A program made the translations under genes and the position numbers. Of a DNA stretch of 64,000 nucleotides, positions 9,587-19,911 are shown one piece after another. Under the pieces are notes generated by a model, which saw nothing but the letters and a program-made list of their open reading frames with translations, was not told the DNA's origin and searched no databases. Every line of letters begins with the position of its first letter. Within the stretch, counting starts at the first letter, position 1. This DNA comes from Albugo candida (taxonomy: Eukaryota > Oomycota > Peronosporomycetes > Albuginales > Albuginaceae), in contig CAJNAR010000149.1 of NCBI GenBank assembly GCA_905220665.1, positions 62,001 to 126,000 of the forward strand. Reading direction: 5' to 3'.

Positions 9587-10980
9587 TCACTTCAAGCACA
9601 ACATGGACAGGAGAGTCGAGCCACCTTCACGAACTGGATAGGGCACCGTTCCTGATTTATCATTTTGAATGAAGAGGAACGCTGCTTCATTGCTCTGTTC
9701 GTTATCGAGTTTTAGTTGAATCACATCGAAGGAGTTAGGCTCACAAGCTGGTTCGCTCAGAGCCTTCTTTATCTCTTCGGTAAATTTGAGCGCACGCAAC
9801 TTGAAATACAATAGTTGACGTTTGCGGTCGAGGATGGAGTTATAATCTTCTACGTACGCACACACGAAAAAACAAGATTGTTAGAAGCATCAGAGTTTGG
9901 AAAGAATGCAATCTACTTGCCATATGGATAGGGCTGATCTTTGGGGTTGTCTAAATACAACCTATTTGTATAAAATACCAACCAATAGAATGCGTAGAAT
10001 TCAAAATGCACTATGATTTCACCAATTCTTTTCGCACTCGCCGAGGGGAATAATTCCATCACGGCTTCCACGACATCTTTAGATTTGCCTCCTTCGATTC
10101 GTTTCAAAATCTTTTCGCATGGATCGGATTCATGTAACACTTTGGTTTCCATCGCCCATTCAACACAATGGTGCACACGCAATTATATCAATGCGTTCGT
10201 GTTCAAAGAATCGACTACTACCCTTTTCGGCAGATTTTTTGCTTCCTGTACCATGGGGTCAAGGGGAGGTTTGGTCGTATCCGTCAGATTCCGGGTTGCT
10301 ATAGGTATCACTTGAAGTTTGGAAAATGTCTCGAATAGTATTGCAAAAGCCCTCATCGCATTGGTAAATTCAAAGAATGCAGTGCTCAGTTTCCTTTTTG
10401 GTGATTCGGGCAATCTGTATCTCGCTGTTTTTAGACCAGCTTCAAGTTGATCAATTGGAACGGGTTCAAGCTCATACGTTGCTTTGGTGCGGGTTACCAA
10501 ATTTTCTTGTATTTTATCAGTGTATAAGAGTGCACGCAACTTCAACTCTAAACACAATCTTTTTTCTTCAGCATACTCATTTTCGTCTATTAATCGTAGG
10601 AAGAATAGATTGTCAGTAGGATCAGAGTCTACAAAGAGCGCACCTTGATTACCCGCTCTTGTACCAGCTTTATGGAAGGCCTCGGAAACTTTTATGAATT
10701 GCAACCAGAAAACTTTGTATGTGATCAGCCATTTCTTGCAAACCTCCTCTCTTTTTCCGATTACGGCTTTGATCGACGGAAATAGTACTCGCAGGATTTG
10801 TCGCAGCTCTTCAGCATTTGTACCTTCCGTAATTTTTTCCAAATTTTTCATTGACGGATCGGATGCAGAAGAAACCAGAGAAACAACTTGAGGTTTAGAA
10901 AGCACCAATGCGTTCTGCCCACTCAAGACAAGCGTCAAGAACGCAAAGCTTAAGAGGTTCCGGATATAGGCGTAGATCAT
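9587..10980 (-). CDS. secreted two-domain protein, candidate effector 1 (interrupted by an in-frame stop)
   Basis: The ATG is at 10978-10980. Residues 1 to about 24 form a signal peptide (NLLSFAFLTLVLS core). The first open frame has 265 codons and ends at TAA 10183-10185; the same frame then continues to 9921, and after an intron (9850-9920, GC..AG) to 9587. The protein is made of two copies of one helical domain. Copy 1 has RVLFPS, FWLQF (residues 91-95) and KLRALLYTDKI (147-157). Copy 2 has MELFPS, YWLVFY and KLRALKFTEEI. Between the halves, VEWAMETK..DPCEKILKRI matches VDWMRNTN..DPTEEALKRI in the arm copies. No RxLR, CHxC or Crinkler motif is seen. The single TAA between the halves means this is a pseudogene, a one-domain product, a readthrough gene or a sequencing error. 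No known family or function is recognised; secretion is predicted from sequence only. Confidence 0.6.
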
Positions 10981-11689
10981 ACTGGTTTATGTTTTGCCCG
11001 GCGCGAATTGGGTGGTCAGGGGATTTAAAAAAGTTAGAGAAAACGTTTGCCTTACGCCACTCATCAAGAGTGGTATGCTAAATAATGAGTGACTGGTTTC
11101 GAACGTCATTACGTATACACGTTATATGCTATATGTAGGTCCGTTGATTTGTGGGTGACGGGAAGTATCAGCGAGAGTAGATGTAGCGTTGCGACATCCA
11201 TATCGTCATTATACTCTGGTCTAATTCTGATGTCCATAACACCAACTTCTATGTCGAGTAGAGAAGTTCGTGAATATAACTCATTTGTCACTGACAAAAT
11301 AAAAATTACAGCGCTGTCCTTAAAGGCTACGGATATTCTTGACTGCTTCTACGTAACAGCTCTCTTTCGCATAGTCAATTGCCGCCATACAGACGCTAGG
11401 GCCTGACTCCTTTACATCAGTGAATCTTACATTTTGATCTAGCGCAGCAATCTCATAAATGACTTTGTCACAAACTAGCTCTAACCGCAATTGCGTCATG
11501 GTATCACATCAATTGCTACCTACTTTACGTCCATCATATCAATCGACGCATACAATTAAACTTGAAGGAGATTAGCAGCCACAAATGCGTGTGTAGATGG
11601 CACTCAGCGGTTTACAGGAAAGCTGCATGAGATACATTTGAGCGAATACTACGTGTTGCTGATGACGATCCTTCATTGACCGCCGCCAA
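10981..11689. promoter_or_regulatory. upstream region of effector 1, partly shared with the upstream region of effector A
   Basis: About 700 bp upstream of the effector start. Short words such as CAGCGCTGTCC and a GTCAATTGC[CG]C[CG] word followed by ACAGAC recur in the same order at 21.57-21.62 kb upstream of the arm A effector, showing that the duplicated unit once included the promoter. No coding region is supported here. No defined promoter element is claimed. Confidence 0.35.
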
Positions 11690-11694
11690 TTCCT

Positions 11695-12186
11695 CCACGA
11701 TAGCAGAACAGATGTCATGCATGTGAATCACGTTGCCAAAAGAGCTTCTTACTCCCAAGGAGCAGCTCTTTTTCGGATTGCATCGAATGCTCGCGGTATC
11801 ATCAACGACGTCGATTTGCTTGTTCAATTTCGCCAAGCAATCAAAGATCGTAATAAGCGGTTCGCTTGGCTCGATTCCGATTCGTGTGGGCTTCATCATG
11901 TGGTGATCATGGCAGTGCTCACAGTATTGCTTGGAATCGATGCGGAAACGGGTCAGCGCATGTATCTTTTTGTCCTTCTGCGAGATATCTTGAGTGCTGC
12001 GACTCGACTCAACGTGGTGGGTCCTATGGAGAGTACAGGATGCATTTGCAAATGCATTCTGTGGCAGAGGCAATCTTCCAATCGCACAAAAATCGGACGC
12101 TGGAGGAAGCGTATACTTCAGCACCAATCCTTGATCTCATACAGGGAAAGCACGATCAGCTTTACACACGCATATTCAACAGTTGA
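11695..12186 (+). pseudogene. ureF: truncated, frameshifted copy of urease accessory protein UreF
   Basis: This carries the C-terminal part (about 155 residues) of the UreF encoded at 48039-48800, beginning at MHVNHVAKRAS. The N-terminal half, with the SLFPTGGF motif, is absent because the duplication arm ends here. Near 12035 one base is missing relative to the other copy (GAGTACAGG against GAGTACCAGG), which throws the frame off after GPMEST; the rest of the protein (HSVAEAIFQSH..) continues in another frame to TGA at 12184-12186. It cannot make UreF. It marks the left boundary of arm A. Confidence 0.85.
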
Positions 12187-12340
12187 TACTGCTGTATGCA
12201 CTCGATATAAGGTATCTACCGAGAGTACTTCCGATCAATTCATACAAGTAATGCTGAAATTGAACGGTACCAGCTGCTGGATACTCTCTTCCATGATGCG
12301 GTAATCCACTCTCAATAGTGTATGAGGTTGTATTCACGAC

Positions 12341-14223
12341 TTACTCTTCTTGTATACTTGTCGCCGTATACGTTAGGAAATCATGGACTAAGCACACAAA
12401 TGATCTGATCTTCTCTTCGTCTTTCTTCCGCGGTTCTTTTTCCACTCCGCTGCTCACATCGACGCCCAAAGGATGGACAAGTGCGAGTGCTTTCACCACA
12501 TTTTCCGGTGTAAGACCACCAGCCATTAAACATGGTATTCGCTGAAGCGCGAATCGTGCCGCAATGTTCCAGTCAAACGTCATTCCTGTGCCTCCTTGCT
12601 GACCTTTGACAACACTGTCAAGAAGCAAATAATTGGCCAGACCAGGTTGAATATGCTGCATGATGTTTTCAGAATCGACTGAATCACAATGTACAATAGC
12701 TGGAAGATGCAATGTACGAATTGTTGGCGTGTTTATTTCCCTGCAGATTTCAAAGCCCTCGTCTCCATGAAGCTGTACCAGATCGATACCGGTTTCGGCG
12801 GCAATTACATTAATCTCTTCGGTTGTTTGGTTCGCGAATACACCCACAACAAGTGTCGCACGGGAACATGCTTGTCGCAGAGCGACAGCATTCCGCTCAA
12901 ACCATTCAATGCTTCCACTGCATGCCCCGACCTTATGTTGTTGTAGAAGATTTGGAAGAATAGGGCCTTGACGCTCTCCATAGTTCATTACGGTGTGGAC
13001 AATGGATTTTGCTTGCTCCAGTGATACGCTTTCGTTTGGCTGACTTGACCAAAATGATGCCAATCAAATCAGCACCCGCTTGTAGCGCAACCAACGCATC
13101 CTCAACACTTGTGACCCCGCATACTTTCGCAAGTGGCCTATTGCTTTGATTTGACTTCCGTCCTCCTGGACACGATTGACCACTCATCAGATTCTCAATA
13201 CCCTTCTGGATATCCTGGCTCTTCATCAAGGATTCTCCCACAAGAATTCCATGAGCTCCGCAGTTTTTAAACATCACGACATCTTGATGCGAGTGAATTC
13301 CACTCAGCACAAATATTGCCAGATCGGTCAATTTGCGACTTGCGATCGTCTCTGTAATCTCCATGGTGCGATTCAAATCCAATTTGAATGTGTGAAGATT
13401 GCGATTATTGATCCCAAGTAATCTACAAGGTCGAATAGAGCGTCATCAATCATATGACCGGTCGGGAAGTACAGTGATCACTTACTTTGTTTCCGCCTGC
13501 AACGCAATTTCAAGCTCTTGTATGCTGTTGATTTCGATGAGTGGGTACATATCATGAGACAACGTCACCTACGCAACGCAACAATTCATGAACGGTACTC
13601 CTACAGCCAATAAACTATCTCGACCTTGACCAAAGAACACAGCTCTTCTGGTGTCAATATCGCGACGATCAAAAGAACGCAATCAGCCCCGTAAGCGCGA
13701 GCTTCTTTGACTTGATATGGATCAATGATGAAATCCTTGCGCAATACGGCAGGTCGACAAGCTGTATCAACATCTTCCAGACACATCCTCGCCATCTTCA
13801 TGTCGTCCAGCGAGCCTTTGAACCATTTTGGTTCGGTGAGGACAGAGATCATGCTAGCACCAGCAGACGCATACGCTTTTACATAATCAGTGACATCGGC
13901 ATGAAGCGCGATATTCCCCTTGCTCGGACTCGCTCGCTTAAACTCTGATGCGAGAGCCATTTTCGACCACGACTCTTTCTATGAAGATTACAATGACATC
14001 TACTGAGCACAATATCTCGATTCAGTTGTACCTGTATTGGAGTTTGTAGACGTTCCAGTACGTTGATCGGTTTCCCGTACTGCGCATCAAATTCTACTAT
14101 CTGAGCATCCAACGCTTTCTCGGAGATCATTTTCTTTGCTATTTCAATATCGACACGTCTCTGCGCTATGATTTGATCCAACATTGTTATGTTGTGAGGA
14201 GTGTTGCTCTCTTGTGCTTGCAT
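12341..14223 (-). pseudogene. trpCF: TrpC-TrpF fusion, arm A copy, frameshifted in the TrpF part
   Basis: The exons mirror those of the arm B gene: 14032-14223, 13625-13978, 13486-13568 and 12341-13422, with introns of 53, 56 and 63 bp. The indole-glycerol-phosphate synthase part is intact (SEFKRASPSKG, LRKDFIIDPYQ, INNRNLHTF, VGESLM). Exon 4 is one base longer than in arm B: near 13030 a run of A has three bases where arm B has two, after VKSAKR. The reading frame of the phosphoribosylanthranilate isomerase domain is therefore lost for this copy, although the downstream frame is otherwise open and conserved. It would still give IGPS plus a short abnormal tail. Only a few substitutions separate it from the arm B copy, so the frameshift is recent or is a sequencing error. 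Confidence 0.75.
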
Positions 14224-14469
14224 TTTGATCGAAAAAAGCAATTTGGATCAAGGATGATAACTCTAGAACCCAATATATGGTCCGTGGATATAATATCAGG
14301 GTGTAGAGGTTAATGAATCAAATATGCTGGGAAGCATCGAAAAAGCCGTAGCCTTTGGAGATAGAGATTTTTGAAGTAGCATGGGTGTTTGAAAAAGTGT
14401 GGTTCTCATGTACCAAAAGTGACTGTATCTAATGATAGTACAGCTCCAAATGTCACAAGTAGCGCTTCG

Positions 14470-15500
14470 TTCGACAGTGTTTTAAAGATGCACAAATTGA
14501 TTGCCTGTCAGCTTTGATAATGTATCCAATTCCAAAGCCATCCTATTCGACTGGACCGATTTTTCAGAGCGAATTGATGCATCGGTGAAAATAACGAATG
14601 CGAGTCGGAGAGCAGTGTGTCCGTCCACGAATGAGTGCTCAAAATTGATGGAAACTCTATTTTCACACACAATCATCCGTAACGTGTCGTACCAGCGGTT
14701 CTGCAAGTTACAATCTACATCATTGGCGAAGTGTTTATCTTCCCGAGCTTGTCACTACTTCATGGAACATCATTGGCAATTTCATATGTCCCGTGTAATG
14801 CAATCGAATCTATGGAAGATGCGCGGGGAAGTGAGGTAATATCCAAAAAAGCCATACACAACGCTGTATGACACTGGAGGCAAATACACCAGCCCGAGCT
14901 TATGCACGTCCTGCCAGAGAGAAGGCTTGTTGACGCTCACAATTTTTTAGGTATTCTGCAATGTTTGCCGTAATGCTTCACGTAGCTTTTCCATGTTCTT
15001 GATGTTCCATCGAAAGTATTCCTACTGCGAAACTCGCTGCACCAATGTCTCCCATTTTGAAATGCATCTTTGTGCAACGATTTGAAATTGGCAATCATTT
15101 CTCGCTCGGTGATTCCTGCTGTTTCTTCCTCCCAAATCGCATCAAGGTAGTGAAATTGATTACGTCCATTTACCGAATTTGTGTCGATCTCGCATGGCTT
15201 TTGATGGTGTCGTTCATAAATGTTGGAATACGTGTGCGTCCAAACAGCTGGTTATATTGGTTCATACATATTGGGTTATCATTGCGCTAGAAGTCTGGTT
15301 CCAGTCGTTCCTTGCGTAGAGCATATATTAATTGGATAGAGCGCAAAATCAGTAACGCCGCCTGCGCACTTCGATGGTGCTGAGTCATCTTCTAGAAGAA
15401 AATGAAGCGGCTGTCTCCCGTTTGCTTGCTACTTTGTCGAATCCTTCTGCTCCTTTTGCAAGTACAATTGCGAAGAAGTGGATGGTAATTTGACGCGAAC
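14470..15500 (-). pseudogene. carnitine/choline acyltransferase fragment, arm A copy
   Basis: On the minus strand, scattered open pieces match the middle of the carnitine O-acyltransferase family. A RAA-type block with AALLILRSIQLIYALRK is followed by CMNQYNQLFG, then a GITEREMIANF-like segment in another frame, and NRWYDTLRMIVCENRVSINFEHSFVDGH at 14.5-14.7 kb. The last piece aligns with the conserved NRWxDK / EHSxxDG region. Stops and frame changes occur between the pieces. Everything after SKLTGNQ (about the last third of a normal enzyme) is missing, and trpCF lies just beyond. The arm A copy has more breaks than the arm B copy. Clearly non-functional. Confidence 0.65.
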
Positions 15501-15789
15501 AACGATGTCATCCAGAACGAGTCGTTAAAGCACGTGTCGATTGTATACGGCATCCGGTACTGTGAGTGGCGTGGGATGGATCTGCCTTTATTATGATCGA
15601 TAGGTCACAAATCATATTCGAACAAAGCTATGGAAACGCGTGTTATTCCATTTGCTGTACAAAATTTCGACTCACGAATTTCAAAGTCCCTGTAGAAGCG
15701 GTCAATGAGACTTTTCTGCAGGGTGATTTTACTTATAGATCAATTCGACTGTGTGCTCTATGTTGCTGCGTTGAAACTTGATTCAAAGC

Positions 15790-16718
15790 TTTCACCCTAC
15801 ATGATGAGTTCTCGTATTGTTTTAAGAGTGCCTTCGCTCTGTAATTCGCTTATACAATGGCTCATGCTCGTAGTCTTCCCAGAAAAAGTCTGGCTCTTCA
15901 AGGATATTGGAGTCAAGATTCATGTCCGCCAACTCAATAAACAATCGTCCGATTAACTTTGAATATCTATCTGCGAATGGATCCTTTGAAGGCGACATCG
16001 AACGGAATCTGCTTTGTATTCTGAATTCGATCTTCCCCTCGTTTCTCAAACACGTCGAGTTTGGTTGATTGTGCCATTGCAAAAAAGATTGCAAGCTAAT
16101 CGGTTACTGAATCAGAGCAAAGTTGGATACTCTCTTTGATGATCTTGTTTGAATCATTACAAGCAAAAATCATGTCCTCGACTTCCACCTGCTTGATGAG
16201 TCCAATGCAGAATGGGTTTGTAGGTTGTAATAGTGCTTCTTCTTCTTTGCTGGGGTAGCCCTAAAAGACCATGGATACTATACTGCGACAGTGTTATGAT
16301 ATACATACGCAAAGACAAACGCAGCTTTCTGTTCTTTAGATGCGCTGGACAGCAATAGATTCTTTAGACGTATGGATGAGCCCAGATACATTACACCAGT
16401 GTACATTTTCTGTCTCCATTCTTTTCCCACAATCCGATAAAGTTGTAAGGTCGATTGATTTTGTGCTTGGAGAGCTTTTTGCAATTTGAAAACTGAAATC
16501 AACTCGCAAAAGCAGTACGAGGTGACACGTGATTTAGACTTCTTATCGAAAGTAGCGATGCGATGCGATATCGTTGGAGCAAATCCAACTTGAAAGCATC
16601 GAACTTTGACCCTTGGTTTCTTATCTCGCGCCGAGCGACATCTGCTGCATTCTGCACAGAAATATATCAAATGATGCATCTGAAATGTATTACAAGCTCT
16701 GAGCGCAACTGAGTTCAT
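15790..16718 (-). pseudogene. DUF155 / RMND1-like mitochondrial protein, decayed, arm A copy
   Basis: Starting at ATG 16716-16718, the minus strand reads to VTSYCFCELISVFKLQKAL, the entry into the DUF155 domain, then FVFAYV. After a probable intron come GYPSKEEEALLQPTNPFC, a TAG stop, AMAQSTKLDVFEKRGEDRIQ, and in another frame SKLIGRLFIELADMNLDSNIL and EEPDFFWED. The last block matches the RMND1/Rmd1 C-terminal motif (NLxSxLLDTPDFYW). RMND1 proteins support mitochondrial translation. A nonsense codon before AMAQS and a frameshift before SKLIGRLF disrupt the gene; the nonsense codon is shared with arm B, so decay began before the duplication. Compared with arm B this copy lacks a 7-base insert near 15985. 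Confidence 0.7.
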
Positions 16719-17072
16719 CTTTTTGATCTCCTTCGTATCATTTCAGAGATTTCCGATTTGCATGTATCAAGTAGCGTAGTCCGTGGCACGTCAATGTCTG
16801 TAGGAGGTACACTCTGTGCTCCATCGTGTTCTTGATCTTTCCCTGACTCATGAAAAGAGCCCTCTTATTCCCATAGTCATGCAGTCTTTATACAGCGCTC
16901 GCACGCTTACTGTCGCTGATGTCACTCATACGGATAGTATGTCGTAAACCGCAATGGAACACCGGATGGTCGCGATAGTCAACTCTGACAAATAGTGTAG
17001 ATTTCGTTTAGTGAAATGCAATAACTGATCTATTTACGGCGCTCAATTGCTTCTATTTCATTCCTATCAATT
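16719..17072. other. spacer between DUF155 pseudogene and THH1/TOM1-like gene, arm A
   Basis: About 350 bp with no coding signal seen. The mirror region in arm B (43150-43503) is nearly the same sequence. Confidence 0.4.
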
Positions 17073-18649
17073 TCAAATATAGCCTGGAATAGCTTCTCTC
17101 GAATCGCTGCTCGCCTGCACATAAAATTCAGAGTGAGGTGCACGTTGTTCTTGCATTCTACCGCATACCTGATATTGATACCCTGTCAATGCTTTTTCGT
17201 GAGATCTTGCTATTGGATTCTCGCTGCTGTCGTCACGCGTATAAAAGGCTTGTGCGGGACTCGAAGCTTTTCGTGTGTGAGTCCTCAGCGATCGATACGT
17301 TCCCGAAATGCTGGCAGCTATGGGTGTGAACTTGAGGCGATCCAAGGATTTCTCCTCTTGTTTGCGAGTAAAATATGTGAGCAATGCACACGGAACAAAC
17401 TCGGTGGCAAAATGCATGACAAATTCAAATGCGATATGGTGGACACCCACAGGAACGTGATATTTTGCTTCCTGCGAGGGAAGATAGCCGGTACCCATTC
17501 CGACTAGGTATATCGCTTTCGTGACGAATAAGACACATAAAATCACACACACAGCGGTAATCTATAGTAGCAAAAAGACTGAGATGCCTGGTAACGGCAA
17601 GACTTTGGAAAACTTACCCTTCGCACGACGACTTGTTGAGGAGAAGATATACCAGCCAAAGACCACGAACACTTCCGGGAATGAGAAATGGAACTATGAT
17701 GAGCATTCCCGCCGCTTTCCTGCGATCCTGATAACGTGAGAGGGTATTCCTCATCTTGTTGTTGATTTTTGAAAAACCAAATTAAACGAACGCTGTAATA
17801 TAAGATTGTGAAGAATCCAATAAAATAGATACTTCCCAGCACAATGTCGCATATGCGCCAAAAGCCTCCAACACTTTTCGTCAGAGTGATCGTCATAAGG
17901 AATGTTGCGTAAAGCAACACATTAAATGCAAAGAAAATCCGCCGAGGCCATGGATACGCTCTTTTCCAGCATGAGTAGCAGAGCTGAGCCCAGAATAAAA
18001 GTACCAGACCATACATTGTCACAAACAAGAGACTTGGAATCCAAACTAGTATAGCAAGAAGCCATTGACCAACACTCAATAAAGCAATATGTGTGCTGGT
18101 CACTTGGATCAGTTTCTCCGGTTGATCTTGTGAGCTCTCTGGAAGTATCGAGAGTGTGCCAATTTCAGAGATCAATGAGCACACTCGGATTGTGGATGCA
18201 ATGAAAAGCAAGAGAAAAAATCGCTGACGCATCTCTGCACCTGTTGATTGAGACGCAATGTATTCTTCGTCTTTGATTAAACTAGTGCTGATTGTTGGCG
18301 TAGCTTCTGACTGAATCGAGTTTATGTCGGTACTTTTTCCTATCGAGGGTCTGCTTGCAGCGATCATGGGTTCAGCTTTCAGTTCTCGAAAAGAGCCCAC
18401 TGATTCACTCCCACATAGATGATTTTTTTTTGAAGTAAAGTGATAATCGAAAAAGTTGCGCCTGCGTGCTGCGATATACGATTTCCAAACGATACGGCCC
18501 GATATGATGGATAAAAGTACAAACAGTAAGATACTTGCGATCAGAAAGCCCTGATCCAAAGGATTCAGTACGGCCAAGCCTTCTCGAGTTGGTTGAGAAC
18601 TTGAATACTCGCTTGGCATTGTATAATAGACTGGGCACCTCTGACACAT
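17073..18649 (-). CDS. THH1/TOM1/TOM3-like multi-pass membrane protein, arm A copy
   Basis: Two exons, 17618-18649 and 17073-17561, with a 56-bp intron (GTAAGT..TATAG), give 506 residues. Hydrophobic segments are seen at GFLIASILLFVLLSIISG, FFLLLFIASTIRVCSL, WLLAILVWIPSLLFV, a LLFWAQLCYSCW segment, FFAFNVLLYATFLM, IVLGSIYFIGFF and ITAVCVILCVLFVTKAI, fitting a seven-helix fold with a long hydrophilic loop after helix 1. The PWPRRIFFAFN block fits the THH1/TOM1/TOM3 (DUF1084) family, in plants known as membrane anchors for tobamovirus replication; the native role in protists is unknown. Exon 1 encodes the same 344-residue product as in arm B. Exon 2 differs at two residues (A/F position in HEKA[LF]TG and SR[ER]A). 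Initiation could also be at the second ATG, ten codons downstream. Confidence 0.7.
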
Positions 18650-19312
18650 GTTATATTGGTAACCCCGATATTATTGGTATGTATAAGAAGGTACAGGCAA
18701 AATAAGAAATGAAGCTATTTTCATTTGGCAATATTAGAATTTAGTGCTATGTGAGCTTTTACGCGAGTTCACTGACTCATATTGTTGTTACTGAGGAAAA
18801 TTCCGCGCCTGAACAAGAAAGTTAACTTGGCAGCAATGAAGTCGCTTCTTGCTGTGGCGATCCTACTTCCCACATCGGAAGACTGTCCCGACGAAATCGC
18901 GATAACCGGTCATGGTATTTTGATTGTAAAAGTATGACGCCTAACAGCGCCTTGATCAGCAATCAAAAATTATTGGTAGCAATTGGAGCGAGGCCAAGGA
19001 ATGGAAGCGATGTCCTGATTATTTCACTTTTGCTCGGACGGCCAAGAACCAATTTATAATCAAATGCAGACTAGTAGCAATAGAGGCTAGTACGATTTTG
19101 CTTGGATGACATGCTAAGCGCGGTGAGTACGAAAGTCGGTATGCATTCGAAAGTGAGTCGTTTGTCCCTTTAGCTTATCTCGACATATTAGCAACTCCAT
19201 CGCTGTCATCTTCTTGTTCCTTTCGGCATTACTTCCACTACCGTGAAGTCTTCCAGGTCCGATTATGGTGTTCATTGGCACACGCGCTTCATGTCATGAA
19301 GGCGTCTGCTAT
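18650..19312. other. non-coding flank of the effector unit, arm A
   Basis: About 660 bp with no supported gene. The 19.05-19.31 kb part is the second copy of the effector-flanking block also present at 8.8-9.3 kb, and it is mirrored at 41.1-41.2 kb in arm B. Confidence 0.45.
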
Positions 19313-19698
19313 CACATAAACATTGGTACTTGGATGCCCTTGCAAGATGTCAACGATGACGTTGCGATGTAAACATCCTTAATTCTCCATCGAACGCCTC
19401 GATGCCTCTTCATCCCATTGCCCTGGTGTTCAGAAGTTGATGGATCCATTGTATTGTATCCTGCATCCCATATCGGTAATTCAAGCGGTGCTCTTCCTTG
19501 ATCAAACGCCCACAGTCGTTTTCCATACGCTTCTTGTTCTGGTGTGCTGCCTTATTAGATTGATAAATACTTTTGAAGAACTGTGCGACGACTTCGACAG
19601 AAGAGGCATCGAGGCGTTCGATGGAGAATTAAGGATGTTTACATCGCAACGTCATCGTTGACATCTTGCAAGTGCATCCAAGTACCAATGTTTATGTG
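19313..19698. repeat. short inverted duplication IR1 (99-nt arms)
   Basis: Bases 19313-19411 reappear as their reverse complement at 19600-19698 with one visible mismatch (GCCCTTG against GCACTTG). The two arms enclose 188 bp. Arm B has only one copy of the sequence, in the stretch around 40.81-40.91 kb. The right arm ends at the exact base where IR2 begins. The enclosed DNA includes a small piece of the effector gene in opposite orientation. Confidence 0.9.
19551..19594 (+). pseudogene. inverted fragment of the effector coding sequence
   Basis: About 40 bases match the effector exon 2 sequence coding LINTFEELCDD, but on the plus strand, opposite to the effector A gene that lies 0.95 kb away. 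In arm B the corresponding place has unrelated sequence (coding context LVCC then ISLVN on the minus strand). The fragment sits directly before the right arm of IR1, so it is part of the same rearrangement. Confidence 0.8.
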
Positions 19699-19862
19699 TG
19701 TTCGGTTTATGAAAAGTCAAAATAACGGCGCAAGTGGCAGCTCACGTCAATTGGATGTCGCACTCTTACTCAAGCGATCCAAGACTCGCACGAGATAGTG
19801 CGACATCCAATTGACGTGAGCTGCCACTTGCGCCGTTATTTTGACTTTTCATAAACCGAACA
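19699..19862. repeat. short perfect inverted duplication IR2 (66-nt arms, 32-nt loop)
   Basis: Bases 19699-19764 are repeated as reverse complement at 19797-19862; I see no mismatch. The loop is 19765-19796. In arm B the matching sequence (from about 39954) has one arm and the loop, then continues into different DNA. The right arm here is in the arm B context (joined to the TAATAACAATGCTTG flank), so the left arm and loop are the extra, inverted material. A transcript or single strand would form a long hairpin. Confidence 0.92.
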
Positions 19863-19911
19863 AATAATAACAATGCTTGAAATTTTTTTAAGCTGTATTA
19901 AGGATTTTAGA

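Noticed and set aside
9587..10980. Classical oomycete effector signatures (RxLR-dEER, CHxC, Crinkler LFLAK) in the secreted proteins
   Set aside because: None could be found in the N-terminal 100 residues of any of the three copies.
12040..12062. 18-bp palindrome ATGCATTTGCAAATGCAT inside ureF as a regulatory site
   Set aside because: It lies in the coding sequence of UreF in both copies and is short enough to occur by chance.
12341..14223. Bacterial origin or contamination suggested by trpCF, ureF and the SLC1 transporter
   Set aside because: The genes carry short spliceosomal introns or lie among intron-bearing genes of the same style; these families are normal in eukaryotic microbes.
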